This document shows positions 1-5,487 of a stretch of 5,488 nucleotides of DNA, one piece after another. The translations under genes were made by a program, and so were the position numbers. The stretch's first letter is position 1; every line of letters begins with the position of its first letter. The stretch is from Chitinophagales bacterium (GTDB taxonomy: Bacteria; Bacteroidota; Bacteroidia; Chitinophagales; BACL12), in the NCBI GenBank assembly GCA_014380545.1, contig JACMJP010000169.1, forward strand, positions 1 through 5,488. Direction: 5' to 3'. The notes below the pieces were generated by a model. It was not told the origin of the DNA. It did no database searches and saw only the letters and a program-made list of their open reading frames with translations.

Positions 1-114
1 TGAGCAGGGTTCACAATACCCATAAATAAAATAATACAATTGAAAACCTGCGTAAAAAAAGATGCAGGGTTTTTCGGTATATATATTTTAATTGAGAAAG
101 TACCCTGCTGAAAA
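1..114 (+). repeat. Intergenic repeat family, copy R1 (most complete copy)
   Basis: This is the longest copy of a repeat seen in all four intergenic gaps of the window. The 8-bp end AGCAGGGT (3-10) is matched by its inverted complement ACCCTGCT (102-109). A hairpin in the middle uses the same GCAGGGT-type sequence (see 43-74). Copy R2 at 1011-1111 matches most of it, R3 at 2408-2457 matches its left half (about 36 of 40 bases over 3-42), and R4 near 5147-5160 matches 14 consecutive bases of its left end. It may begin before the window edge. It looks like a small non-coding palindromic element (REP- or MITE-like) carrying a terminator. No transposase or clear target-site duplication is visible, so mobility is inferred only. 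Confidence 0.7.
43..74 (+). terminator. Probable intrinsic terminator inside repeat R1
   Basis: An imperfect stem pairs AAAACCTGCGT (43-53) with ATGCAGGGTTTT (62-73), with one bulged G and one G-T wobble around an A-rich loop. A run of five T closes it (70-74). The T-run is on the plus strand, so it would stop a plus-strand transcript entering from left of the window. It is the weaker version of the hairpin at 1043-1073. Confidence 0.5.
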
Positions 115-145
115 CGTTAAATTTAATAACTCAGCATACATTAAA

Positions 146-174
146 TATCTTCATCAGGGTTTCACTATCTTCAT
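146..174 (+). promoter_or_regulatory. Pair of TATCTTCAT direct repeats upstream of the HIRAN gene
   Basis: The 9-mer TATCTTCAT occurs at 146-154 and again at 166-174, with starts exactly 20 bp apart (about two helical turns), just before the HIRAN reading frame. Such spacing is typical of a dimeric regulator site, but each copy also loosely resembles the Bacteroidota -7 element TAnnTTTG. The sequence between them (CAGGGTTTCAC) resembles the left end of the repeat family, so this may instead be a decayed repeat copy. The regulatory role is speculative. Confidence 0.25.
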
Positions 175-243
175 AATAGGAACCGCCTTAAATTTTTACA
201 ATCACTCATCAGCGTTTTTGGAATTGCAGTTATTCCAAAGGCT

Positions 244-993
244 ATGGTTGAGCAATATAAAAAGATATATTTATTGCAATGTTTCATTAAAGGCTTTCAG
301 TATTATAATGGTCCTGGTCTGCTTAATGAAATGCATAAAGGTGGAATGCTTGAACTTGTAAGGGAAAGAAATAATGAGCACGATGCAAATGCTATAGCAA
401 TTCATTTTAATGAGCAGAAAATAGGTTTTATTCCCGCAGCAGAAAATCATGTGCTCAGCAAAATAATGGATACTGAAATACTTGAGCTGCAGGCTGAGTT
501 TACACATATAGAAAAAAGTGCAGCCACATGGGAGAATGTACATATTGCAGTATATGTACTGAAAAGAACAAATGATCCATTGCCTGACCAGGCAGCTTAT
601 ACAGAACAGCTTATTACACCAACGTACTTAACACTTGGTTATATTAATGAACATGTAATGCGTATAAAAAGAGATAAAGAAAATACTGAGGCGCAGCAAG
701 TTCATGTGCTTGTTGATTTTACAAAAACAGCGGAGAAAATATTAAAAAGGAAAATGCAACAGCATGAGGAAATTTTTGTAGTGAACAAAAACAGGATACC
801 GGAAAAATATCGGAACGACAGTTTGCTGCATACACTTAATAATGCAGAAATTACATTGGATAAATATTTTGATGAGGAAGGATATATAGTAGCGTCAGTT
901 GACAGGCTCTCGCAACTGGACTCAGAAATAAAAACAATTGTAATCCGCAAAACAACAAATGGAAAAGATGTTTTTGAAGCTTTATTTGAATGA
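244..993 (+). CDS. HIRAN-domain protein, possibly with a damaged 5' end
   Basis: Residues about 7-106 match the HIRAN domain. Visible signatures are the IKGFQYYNG opening, the core LVRERNNEHDANAIAI (38-53), KIGFIP (59-64) and a closing strand near WENVHIAVYVL (96-106). In eukaryotic HLTF the HIRAN domain binds DNA 3' ends; in bacteria it also occurs alone, mostly with no tested role. The remaining ~140 residues are charged, have no motif I recognise and contain a likely helix near 160-176. ATG 244 is the first usable start after the in-frame stop at 142-144. However, the frame stays open upstream and 181-243 translates to NRLKFLQSLISVFGIAV followed by IPKA, a hydrophobic leader resembling those of other Bacteroidota HIRAN proteins. 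The codon before it, where ATG would be expected, is AGG (178-180). The ORF may thus be a 5'-damaged gene for an exported protein, or a shortened cytoplasmic form. Repeats R1 and R2 flank it. Confidence 0.8.
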   Translation: MVEQYKKIYLLQCFIKGFQYYNGPGLLNEMHKGGMLELVRERNNEHDANAIAIHFNEQKIGFIPAAENHVLSKIMDTEILELQAEFTHIEKSAATWENVHIAVYVLKRTNDPLPDQAAYTEQLITPTYLTLGYINEHVMRIKRDKENTEAQQVHVLVDFTKTAEKILKRKMQQHEEIFVVNKNRIPEKYRNDSLLHTLNNAEITLDKYFDEEGYIVASVDRLSQLDSEIKTIVIRKTTNGKDVFEALFE

Positions 994-1010
994 TTTCGGA
1001 TTTAGTTATA

Positions 1011-1111
1011 GCCGGAATACCAATAAATAAATAATGCAATTGAAACCCTGCGTAAAAAAGACGCAGGGTTTTTCGTATACATATTTTAATTGTGAAAGAA
1101 CCCTGCTGAAA
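1011..1111 (+). repeat. Intergenic repeat family, copy R2
   Basis: From about 1015 to 1111 this aligns with R1 positions 15-113, sharing the AATACC-AATAAATA segment, the central hairpin, the T-run and the right end ACCCTGCTGAAA. The left end is decayed: GCCGG stands where R1 has GCAGGGTTCAC. It occupies most of the 174-bp gap between the convergent HIRAN gene and the 392-aa T9SS gene. Together with R1 it brackets the HIRAN gene as a direct repeat. Confidence 0.75.
1043..1073 (+). terminator. Intrinsic terminator downstream of the HIRAN gene
   Basis: A perfect 11-bp stem pairs AAACCCTGCGT (1043-1053) with ACGCAGGGTTT (1061-1071), separated by the 7-base loop AAAAAAG and ending in five T (1069-1073). 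It starts 49 bases after the HIRAN stop codon. The run of T favours the plus strand. On the minus strand only three T follow the stem, so it could serve the convergent T9SS gene at most weakly. Confidence 0.8.
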
Positions 1112-1167
1112 CAGGAAGAGTATTAAAAGTTGTTTTTGAAAAGAGGAGCAAAGCTTGAAAATGGTGT

Positions 1168-2346
1168 TCACATTTTCACAAACGCTTTACTATAAGTTGT
1201 TTTATTACCGGAAACCACAAAATAATAAATGCCCGGCGAAAGCTGTGTGGTGTTAATTGATACCTGGCTAAGGGTAATAATAGGTGTTTGAGAAACAACT
1301 GTTTGTCCTATACTGTTTGTGATACTATAAACTGCATTCTGTGCAACAGGTATTGCCAGTTTTACATGCATGGTTTCAAAAACCGGATCAGGATATATAT
1401 TTACTCCCGGCAATTCAACTGCATTAGAGCTTGCTTCATCAATTGCACTGCAGCACATTAATGTTTCCGGTTCAAGCATATTTTCATCTGCAGGAAAAGT
1501 TGTAAACGTACCGGAAGTTACATCTATATTGTATGTATAAATATTATTATCGCTATGTTCTCCTCTTGTAATATAAAGCTCTTCATCAGGCAGCAATACA
1601 CTGAAGACTCCTGATACTAATTCCATTTCGGGTAGAGTAGTAATAGTTGTAAGAACCCCTGAAATTGCATCCATTGATGCAAAATAAAACACACCTGCAT
1701 CATCATATACCCCGTAGAATTTTTCATCATTGCAATTGAAGCGCCAGTTCAGTCCTTCGCTTAAAGGGTGTTCATACAGAAGTTCACCATCAGAAAGATT
1801 GACTACATACGTTTTTTTATTGCCTGACAGGTCCTTTCCCCTGAACAGGTAATGATCATTCAGCGGGTCTAAAGAAGAAGTGAAGGGAGTAACCTCCTCT
1901 ATTTCCGGATAGGTGCCCACAATTGTTTTTTCTCCTGTTATTTTATCAGTAGAAACTACATGTACAGAACCATCTCCGGCCCACACTCCAAAGATCTTGT
2001 TTTGCACACAACTGTATTGAAGTTCCCAGGCAGCATCAACAACATAAGGGCTATATTTTATATTTCCGGTGCTCAGATCCACTGTAATCAACCTCAGGAT
2101 ATAGTCTTCATCTCTTCCTCTCACAGTGTATTCCATTTCAGTTTCATTTATTATACTGCTTCCACCATCCAGGTACTGAAACTCTGTTTCATCATAAGTG
2201 ATGAGAGTCGTAAAGGTTCCATCCATGTTGTAAATTCCATATTCTAATGGAGTACCGGTAGAATAATAGAAAGTATAAACAGATGTTGTTTGTGTTTCTG
2301 CCGTAATACAACAGTTCATCAAAAAAAAGAATACAATTATTTTCAT
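1168..2346 (-). CDS. Secreted propeller-like repeat protein with T9SS type A sorting domain
   Basis: The 392-aa protein starts with a short signal peptide (K2, then the hydrophobic IIVFFFLMNCCITA). The body (about 22-296) consists of three diverged repeats of ~92 aa starting near residues 22, 113 and 205. Each contains a G(I/V)(Y/W) start, a T-rich strand ending in (Y/L)PE-E or similar, an RG turn and a (V/D)LS-G turn, a pattern expected of paired beta-propeller blades. The C-terminus (about 313-392) is a T9SS type A sorting domain: VNIYPDP, then SITNSIGQTV, LSPGIYYFVV and a final K-AFVKM. The protein should cross the outer membrane through the type IX system and be released or anchored. The usual YPNP motif reads YPDP here, a common sort of variant. 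A CC pair (298-299) precedes the tail. It is codirectional with the 841-aa gene and follows it by 112 bp. Ligand and function are unknown. Confidence 0.88.
   Translation of the reverse strand: MKIIVFFFLMNCCITAETQTTSVYTFYYSTGTPLEYGIYNMDGTFTTLITYDETEFQYLDGGSSIINETEMEYTVRGRDEDYILRLITVDLSTGNIKYSPYVVDAAWELQYSCVQNKIFGVWAGDGSVHVVSTDKITGEKTIVGTYPEIEEVTPFTSSLDPLNDHYLFRGKDLSGNKKTYVVNLSDGELLYEHPLSEGLNWRFNCNDEKFYGVYDDAGVFYFASMDAISGVLTTITTLPEMELVSGVFSVLLPDEELYITRGEHSDNNIYTYNIDVTSGTFTTFPADENMLEPETLMCCSAIDEASSNAVELPGVNIYPDPVFETMHVKLAIPVAQNAVYSITNSIGQTVVSQTPIITLSQVSINTTQLSPGIYYFVVSGNKTTYSKAFVKM
1459..2283 (-). repeat. Three ~92-aa diverged protein repeats
   Basis: Within the 392-aa protein, the segments beginning at residues 22, 113 and 205 align by eye. 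Repeats two and three are clearest: both open with a Cys, then (I/F)(F/Y)GV, D-I-(T/S)G, I-T-PE-E and RG, ending in a TY strand. The first lacks the Cys but keeps YGIY, DGTFTT, YTVRG and VDLSTG. The boundaries are approximate. Confidence 0.55.
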
Positions 2347-2359
2347 TAAACGAAGATAA

Positions 2360-2398
2360 GAAACTCCCTACTCTCTGTTTACTACCCTTGGGGGTTTC
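2360..2398. other. Long-loop inverted repeat upstream of the 392-aa T9SS gene
   Basis: GAAACTCCC (2360-2368) can pair with GGGGGTTTC (2390-2398) over 9 bp with one T-G wobble, around a 21-base loop. It lies between the stop of the 841-aa gene and the start of the 392-aa gene. No T-run follows on the minus strand, so it is a poor intrinsic terminator. It could be a 5' leader structure or chance. Confidence 0.25.
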
Positions 2399-2407
2399 CT
2401 CAAAGTA

Positions 2408-2457
2408 TGAGCGGGGTTCATAATACCAATAAATAAAATAATGCAATTGTAACCTGT
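2408..2457 (+). repeat. Intergenic repeat family, copy R3 (left half only)
   Basis: TGAGCGGGGTTCATAATACC and the following AATAAATAAAATAATGCAATTG match the left half of R1 with about 36 of 40 identities over 2410-2449. The match fades at AACCTG (2451-2456), directly before the stop codon of the 841-aa gene (2459-2461 on the minus strand). The hairpin partner, T-run and right end found in R1 and R2 are absent, so this copy has no terminator. Confidence 0.65.
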
Positions 2458-2458
2458 G

Positions 2459-4984
2459 CTAATTCATTTTAATAAAAGAAGTTGATGCCTTGATTTCATT
2501 TCCATTTAAGAGCTTTAATACATAAAATCCCCCCTCGAGATACAAGAGATCAATTTCATGGATATTGTTTCCGCTATAACTCTGTATTAATTTACCTGTT
2601 ATGGATTCAATTATTACACCTGTAATAATAAGATCGCTCTGAATGAATAATTTATTTTTTGCAGGGTTAGGATAAACTTTAATGGTTAAACCTGATGAAA
2701 GTACGTTATACAAACCATCAAATATAAAATAAAGATCTTCTGATGTTTGAACACAGCCATTTATATCGGTAATGACAACACTGTAAAATCCTGTTTCAGC
2801 AGGAAGATATGTGCTACCTGTGGCGCCATCAATTATCTCTCCGTTAAAATACCATTGATAATGCAGAGCAGAAGTGGAAATAAGGGTATCGCCTGCCATA
2901 CTTATTTCAGGAACAACGGGTAATGGAAAAACTGTAATTATTACTGAAGAAGAAATATTATAGCATCCATGAATGTCTGTTACTTCATAGTAATACTCAC
3001 CGTTAGCATTCACAAATATTGAATCGGTTATCTCTCCTGTGCTCCATAAAATATCATCTTCACCCGCAGTAAATAATATCGCGGAATCGCCTTCGCAAAA
3101 TGCAGTTTCATCATCAGTAAATATTTCGGGTTCAGGTAAGGGAAATATTATTATATTTATTGGTAAGGAAATGCCATAGCATCCATTTGTATCTGTTATT
3201 GCCAAATAATATGAGCCTTCTGTTGTAACAGTTATAAAATTGATTGTATCTCCGGTATTCCATATAATATCTCCTGCTTCTGCAGTATATAATGTAGCAA
3301 AACCTCCTTCACAAAATGCAGTTTCATCATCAGTAATTATCTCCGGCTCAGGAGCATCATAAACATCTACATATACATCATCATAACCATAACATCCTTC
3401 TGTAATTGCTTTTAAAGTATAATGACCACTATATGTAATTATTGTACTGTCAGCAGTACCTCCGGGTATCCAGTCATAAGTATCACCACCGCTTGCATAT
3501 AAGATCAAAGTATCTCCATCGCAAAATTCGAGCGGTCCGCCGGGAGTAATCATTGCCGTAGGAATAGCATTGATTTCAACATGAATAGTATCTGAATAAT
3601 AAGTGCATGCTGCATCTTTTACTATTAATGAATAATATCCTGCGCTGTCAACAGTTATTGATTGAGTTGTATCTCCGGTAGACCATAAATAAACTGCATC
3701 TTCCATATCGGCATTTAATGTCAGGGATTCTCCTGTACATAGGTCCGAATCTCCATCCAATATAATATCAGCAGAGCCATAAGGATGAAATTCTGTTGTA
3801 ATAAAAAAAGTATCTTCACTGAAAGGATATGAATAAAGCTCAACAGAAAAATATAAAGTATCTCCAGCTTCTGTACCTGTAAAACTATGCGTTATGCTTC
3901 CTGGACTTGCTATCCCATCCAAAAAACTGAAATGCCATGAGTTATATACATTAGTAAACCCATCAGTTAAAGTTTCATTATACCACCCTATTTCAGCTTG
4001 CCCATCACATTTTGATACAAGCATAAAATAATCAATATCATCCTCTGTAGTTCCGTAAATAAAATTCCTTCCGTTAAGCTTAGTTACAAAACTGGTGTCG
4101 TAAGGAACATATATCGCATCCTCGAAAGTATTGTTGCATTCACCGATCTCAGAAGTATCGAGACTGAGTTTGATAATAATTGAATCATCTAAATATTCGT
4201 TTTCTATTCCGTTATCATGATTAAAGAAAAAATAATATATACCAGGACAGACAATAGTTCGCATATCTGCATAACCGGGTGCAAAATCTACCCATGAATT
4301 CGCTTTTGCAGCATCAATAGTATCTCCACTATATAGTCTTATACCAATATCCAGAGAAGTGCTGTTAAACATTTCAAGTTTGAATACTCCACTAACAGGA
4401 ATATTCACTTTAAAATAATCCCTATCATTTGCATAAATACCGTAGAGTTCATTGTAGCCATATATCTTCATTATAAAAGATGTATCATAAGGAACTTCGT
4501 ATGCGTCTGCAAAATAATTGTTGCATTCTGTTATTTCCTCCGTATCGAGTTGAATATTTACATTAAATGAATCTGCATCTGCTTTGTCGTTATCAGTAAG
4601 ATAGCATTCATTTATTAATATGAAGTATACACCCGGACAGACCACGAATTCTTTATTATTATCATATCCTATCGTACCTTCTGGTGAATATCCGACAACT
4701 GATGTTCCATCATCTGCAAAGCAGGTAACTTCAAGACCTATGCCGGGTGGATTAATTTCTGTTGTATTATTTATAGAAACTTCAAGTACACCCGGGTTTT
4801 CAATATTTATTTTATAATAATCAACATCTCCGGCCGCCGGCCCTATAGTAGCATTAAATGATGCGGGTATAAAAACTTCAGGAGCTTCAAGCAGGGTATT
4901 ATTTGGTACATCATCCTGAGCGTAAATTGACAAAGCAGAATAAAAAAGCAATAGAAAAAGCAGGTATGTTTTTAATGATTGCAT
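2459..4984 (-). CDS. Large secreted multidomain protein (PPC-like and Ig-like domains) with T9SS type A sorting domain
   Basis: The 841-aa protein begins with a signal peptide (1-22, hydrophobic YLLFLLLFYSALSIYAQ), which fixes the ATG at 4984. Residues about 24-400 hold three units resembling bacterial pre-peptidase C-terminal (PPC) domains. The second and third start with ECNN at 153 and 282 and share VPYDTSF (period 129 aa); the first and second share VCPG(V/I)Y (116, 246). Residues about 404-756 hold five Ig/PKD-like domains of ~72 aa with the signature (F/L)C-G-(S/T)--L, a W-TGD or W-PGG turn, G-Y and a late Cys. Residues about 760-841 form a T9SS type A sorting domain (VYPNPAKNKLFI, GGFYVLKL, final FIKMN). 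No catalytic motif is visible, so a surface adhesin or structural role is plausible but inferred. It is upstream of and codirectional with the 392-aa T9SS gene. Confidence 0.9.
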   Translation of the reverse strand: MQSLKTYLLFLLLFYSALSIYAQDDVPNNTLLEAPEVFIPASFNATIGPAAGDVDYYKINIENPGVLEVSINNTTEINPPGIGLEVTCFADDGTSVVGYSPEGTIGYDNNKEFVVCPGVYFILINECYLTDNDKADADSFNVNIQLDTEEITECNNYFADAYEVPYDTSFIMKIYGYNELYGIYANDRDYFKVNIPVSGVFKLEMFNSTSLDIGIRLYSGDTIDAAKANSWVDFAPGYADMRTIVCPGIYYFFFNHDNGIENEYLDDSIIIKLSLDTSEIGECNNTFEDAIYVPYDTSFVTKLNGRNFIYGTTEDDIDYFMLVSKCDGQAEIGWYNETLTDGFTNVYNSWHFSFLDGIASPGSITHSFTGTEAGDTLYFSVELYSYPFSEDTFFITTEFHPYGSADIILDGDSDLCTGESLTLNADMEDAVYLWSTGDTTQSITVDSAGYYSLIVKDAACTYYSDTIHVEINAIPTAMITPGGPLEFCDGDTLILYASGGDTYDWIPGGTADSTIITYSGHYTLKAITEGCYGYDDVYVDVYDAPEPEIITDDETAFCEGGFATLYTAEAGDIIWNTGDTINFITVTTEGSYYLAITDTNGCYGISLPINIIIFPLPEPEIFTDDETAFCEGDSAILFTAGEDDILWSTGEITDSIFVNANGEYYYEVTDIHGCYNISSSVIITVFPLPVVPEISMAGDTLISTSALHYQWYFNGEIIDGATGSTYLPAETGFYSVVITDINGCVQTSEDLYFIFDGLYNVLSSGLTIKVYPNPAKNKLFIQSDLIITGVIIESITGKLIQSYSGNNIHEIDLLYLEGGFYVLKLLNGNEIKASTSFIKMN
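2918..3349 (-). repeat. Two tandem 216-bp copies encoding adjacent Ig-like domains
   Basis: Residues 546-617 and 618-689 of the 841-aa protein are close duplicates with a period of 72 aa (216 bp). Both contain TDDETAFCEG, an (N/S)TG turn, a GCY and a closing FPLP or similar. At DNA level 25 bases are identical at 3096-3120 and 3312-3336, exactly 216 bp apart. The flanking Ig-like domains are much more diverged, so this pair is a relatively recent duplication. Confidence 0.85.
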
Positions 4985-4993
4985 AGTTAGTTA

Positions 4994-5001
4994 CAAAACT
5001 A
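4994..5001 (-). promoter_or_regulatory. Possible Bacteroidota -7 promoter element for the 841-aa gene
   Basis: Read on the minus strand this is TAGTTTTG, an exact match to the Bacteroidota -7 consensus TAnnTTTG. It lies 9 bases before the ATG, which would leave an almost leaderless transcript. No TTG-type -33 element is visible at the usual spacing; that position is occupied by an A-tract (5017-5025, T on the plus strand). The match is short enough to be chance. Confidence 0.3.
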
Positions 5002-5076
5002 CCGATTAAAATAATATTTTTTTTTGCCCCCAGTTGTCAGTCGATTACTATAATATAGATAGAACGTTTGGTGGTG

Positions 5077-5130
5077 CCGATAGCTATCGGGATGCATCTT
5101 CGTCATTCATGATTTGCAGACTGTGTCTGC
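5077..5130. repeat. Cluster of adjacent small palindromes in the divergent spacer
   Basis: Consecutive self-complementary units occupy this stretch: CCGATAGCTATCGG (5077-5090, perfect 14-bp palindrome), GATGCATC (5091-5098, perfect 8-bp), TCAT-TC-ATGA (5103-5112) and GCAGAC-TGT-GTCTGC (5116-5130, 6-bp stem). The first resembles a GATAGCTATC-type palindrome that I believe recurs in many Bacteroidota genomes, which I cannot verify here. It is probably a non-coding repeat element or a fold in a leader. There is no T-run for termination. Confidence 0.5.
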
Positions 5131-5146
5131 TGTTTATCTCTATATA

Positions 5147-5168
5147 AGCAGGGTTCACAAAGAATTAA
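5147..5168 (+). repeat. Intergenic repeat family, fragment R4
   Basis: AGCAGGGTTCACAA (5147-5160) is identical to the left end of R1 (3-16), and the AT-rich bases that follow (AATTAATA) loosely resemble its continuation. The hairpin and right end are missing. It has the same orientation as the other copies and lies upstream of the 83-aa gene. Confidence 0.5.
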
Positions 5169-5235
5169 TAAAAATATAGGAAGCGTATGGGTTTGAGAGA
5201 AATGAAAGAAATTTATTTTAATGTAATTTAGCATA

Positions 5236-5487
5236 ATGAAAGAAGAAGAAAAAAATAAATTAAAAGAACCGGAAGCAATTTATTTTAAAAAAAAGCGGAT
5301 CACCTTCAGTACTATTGAAACACAAGGCGATATTCAGCTGCAACAGGCACTTTTACTTACGCATGAAGAAAGATTGCAGGACATGCTGCAATTAAATAAT
5401 TATGCTTATCAATTAAAAGGGAACGAAAAAATAGATTTCAGGAATTCGCGGCTTAAATTTTATCGCTATGAATATATTCCATCCTGA
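5236..5487 (+). CDS. Small charged protein of unknown function (83 aa)
   Basis: A complete 83-aa frame with an in-frame stop just upstream (5224-5226), so ATG 5236 is the only sensible start. The stop is TGA 5485-5487, one base before the window end. The N-terminus is very charged (MKEEEKNKLKEPE). The middle has a probable amphipathic helix, QQALLLTHEERLQDMLQLNN, and the C-terminus is basic and aromatic (RLKFYRYEYIPS). There is no signal peptide or membrane segment, so it is probably cytoplasmic. The T-(P/H)EERL--ML-LN pattern resembles small Bacteroidota proteins that often precede a nucleotidyltransferase-like gene. That is my recollection of genomic context, not something this window shows. 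The function is unknown. Confidence 0.7.
   Translation: MKEEEKNKLKEPEAIYFKKKRITFSTIETQGDIQLQQALLLTHEERLQDMLQLNNYAYQLKGNEKIDFRNSRLKFYRYEYIPS

Noticed and set aside
92..361. 89-aa plus-strand open frame overlapping the start of the HIRAN gene
   Set aside because: Its composition is unlike a real protein, and it overlaps out of frame a region that clearly encodes HIRAN sequence. It also begins inside repeat R1.
851..1171. 106-aa minus-strand open frame across the HIRAN gene end and R2
   Set aside because: It is antisense to the HIRAN coding region and runs through the terminator hairpin. No recognisable features.
2308..2311. Lipoprotein signal (Cys-Cys at residues 12-13) in the 392-aa protein
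   Set aside because: The residues before the cysteines (LMN) do not form a convincing lipobox, and T9SS cargo normally uses an ordinary signal peptide.
2345..2358. TATCTTCG upstream of the 392-aa gene as a -7 element
   Set aside because: It has one mismatch to TAnnTTTG, no TTG-type -33 partner, and would leave almost no leader before the ATG.
5049..5054. TATAAT sequence as a sigma-70 type -10 box
   Set aside because: There is no -35 element at a suitable distance (TTGTCA at 5034-5039 is only 9 bases away), and Bacteroidota promoters use a different consensus. Expected by chance in AT-rich sequence.
1..5168. Repeats interpreted as integron attC sites of a gene-cassette array
   Set aside because: The core-site signature (RYYYAAC with GTTRRRY) is not at the repeat ends, neighbouring genes face both ways and no integrase is present.
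1..5168. Repeats interpreted as a CRISPR array
   Set aside because: Copies are 1-3 kb apart, of unequal length and separated by whole genes, with no regular spacers.
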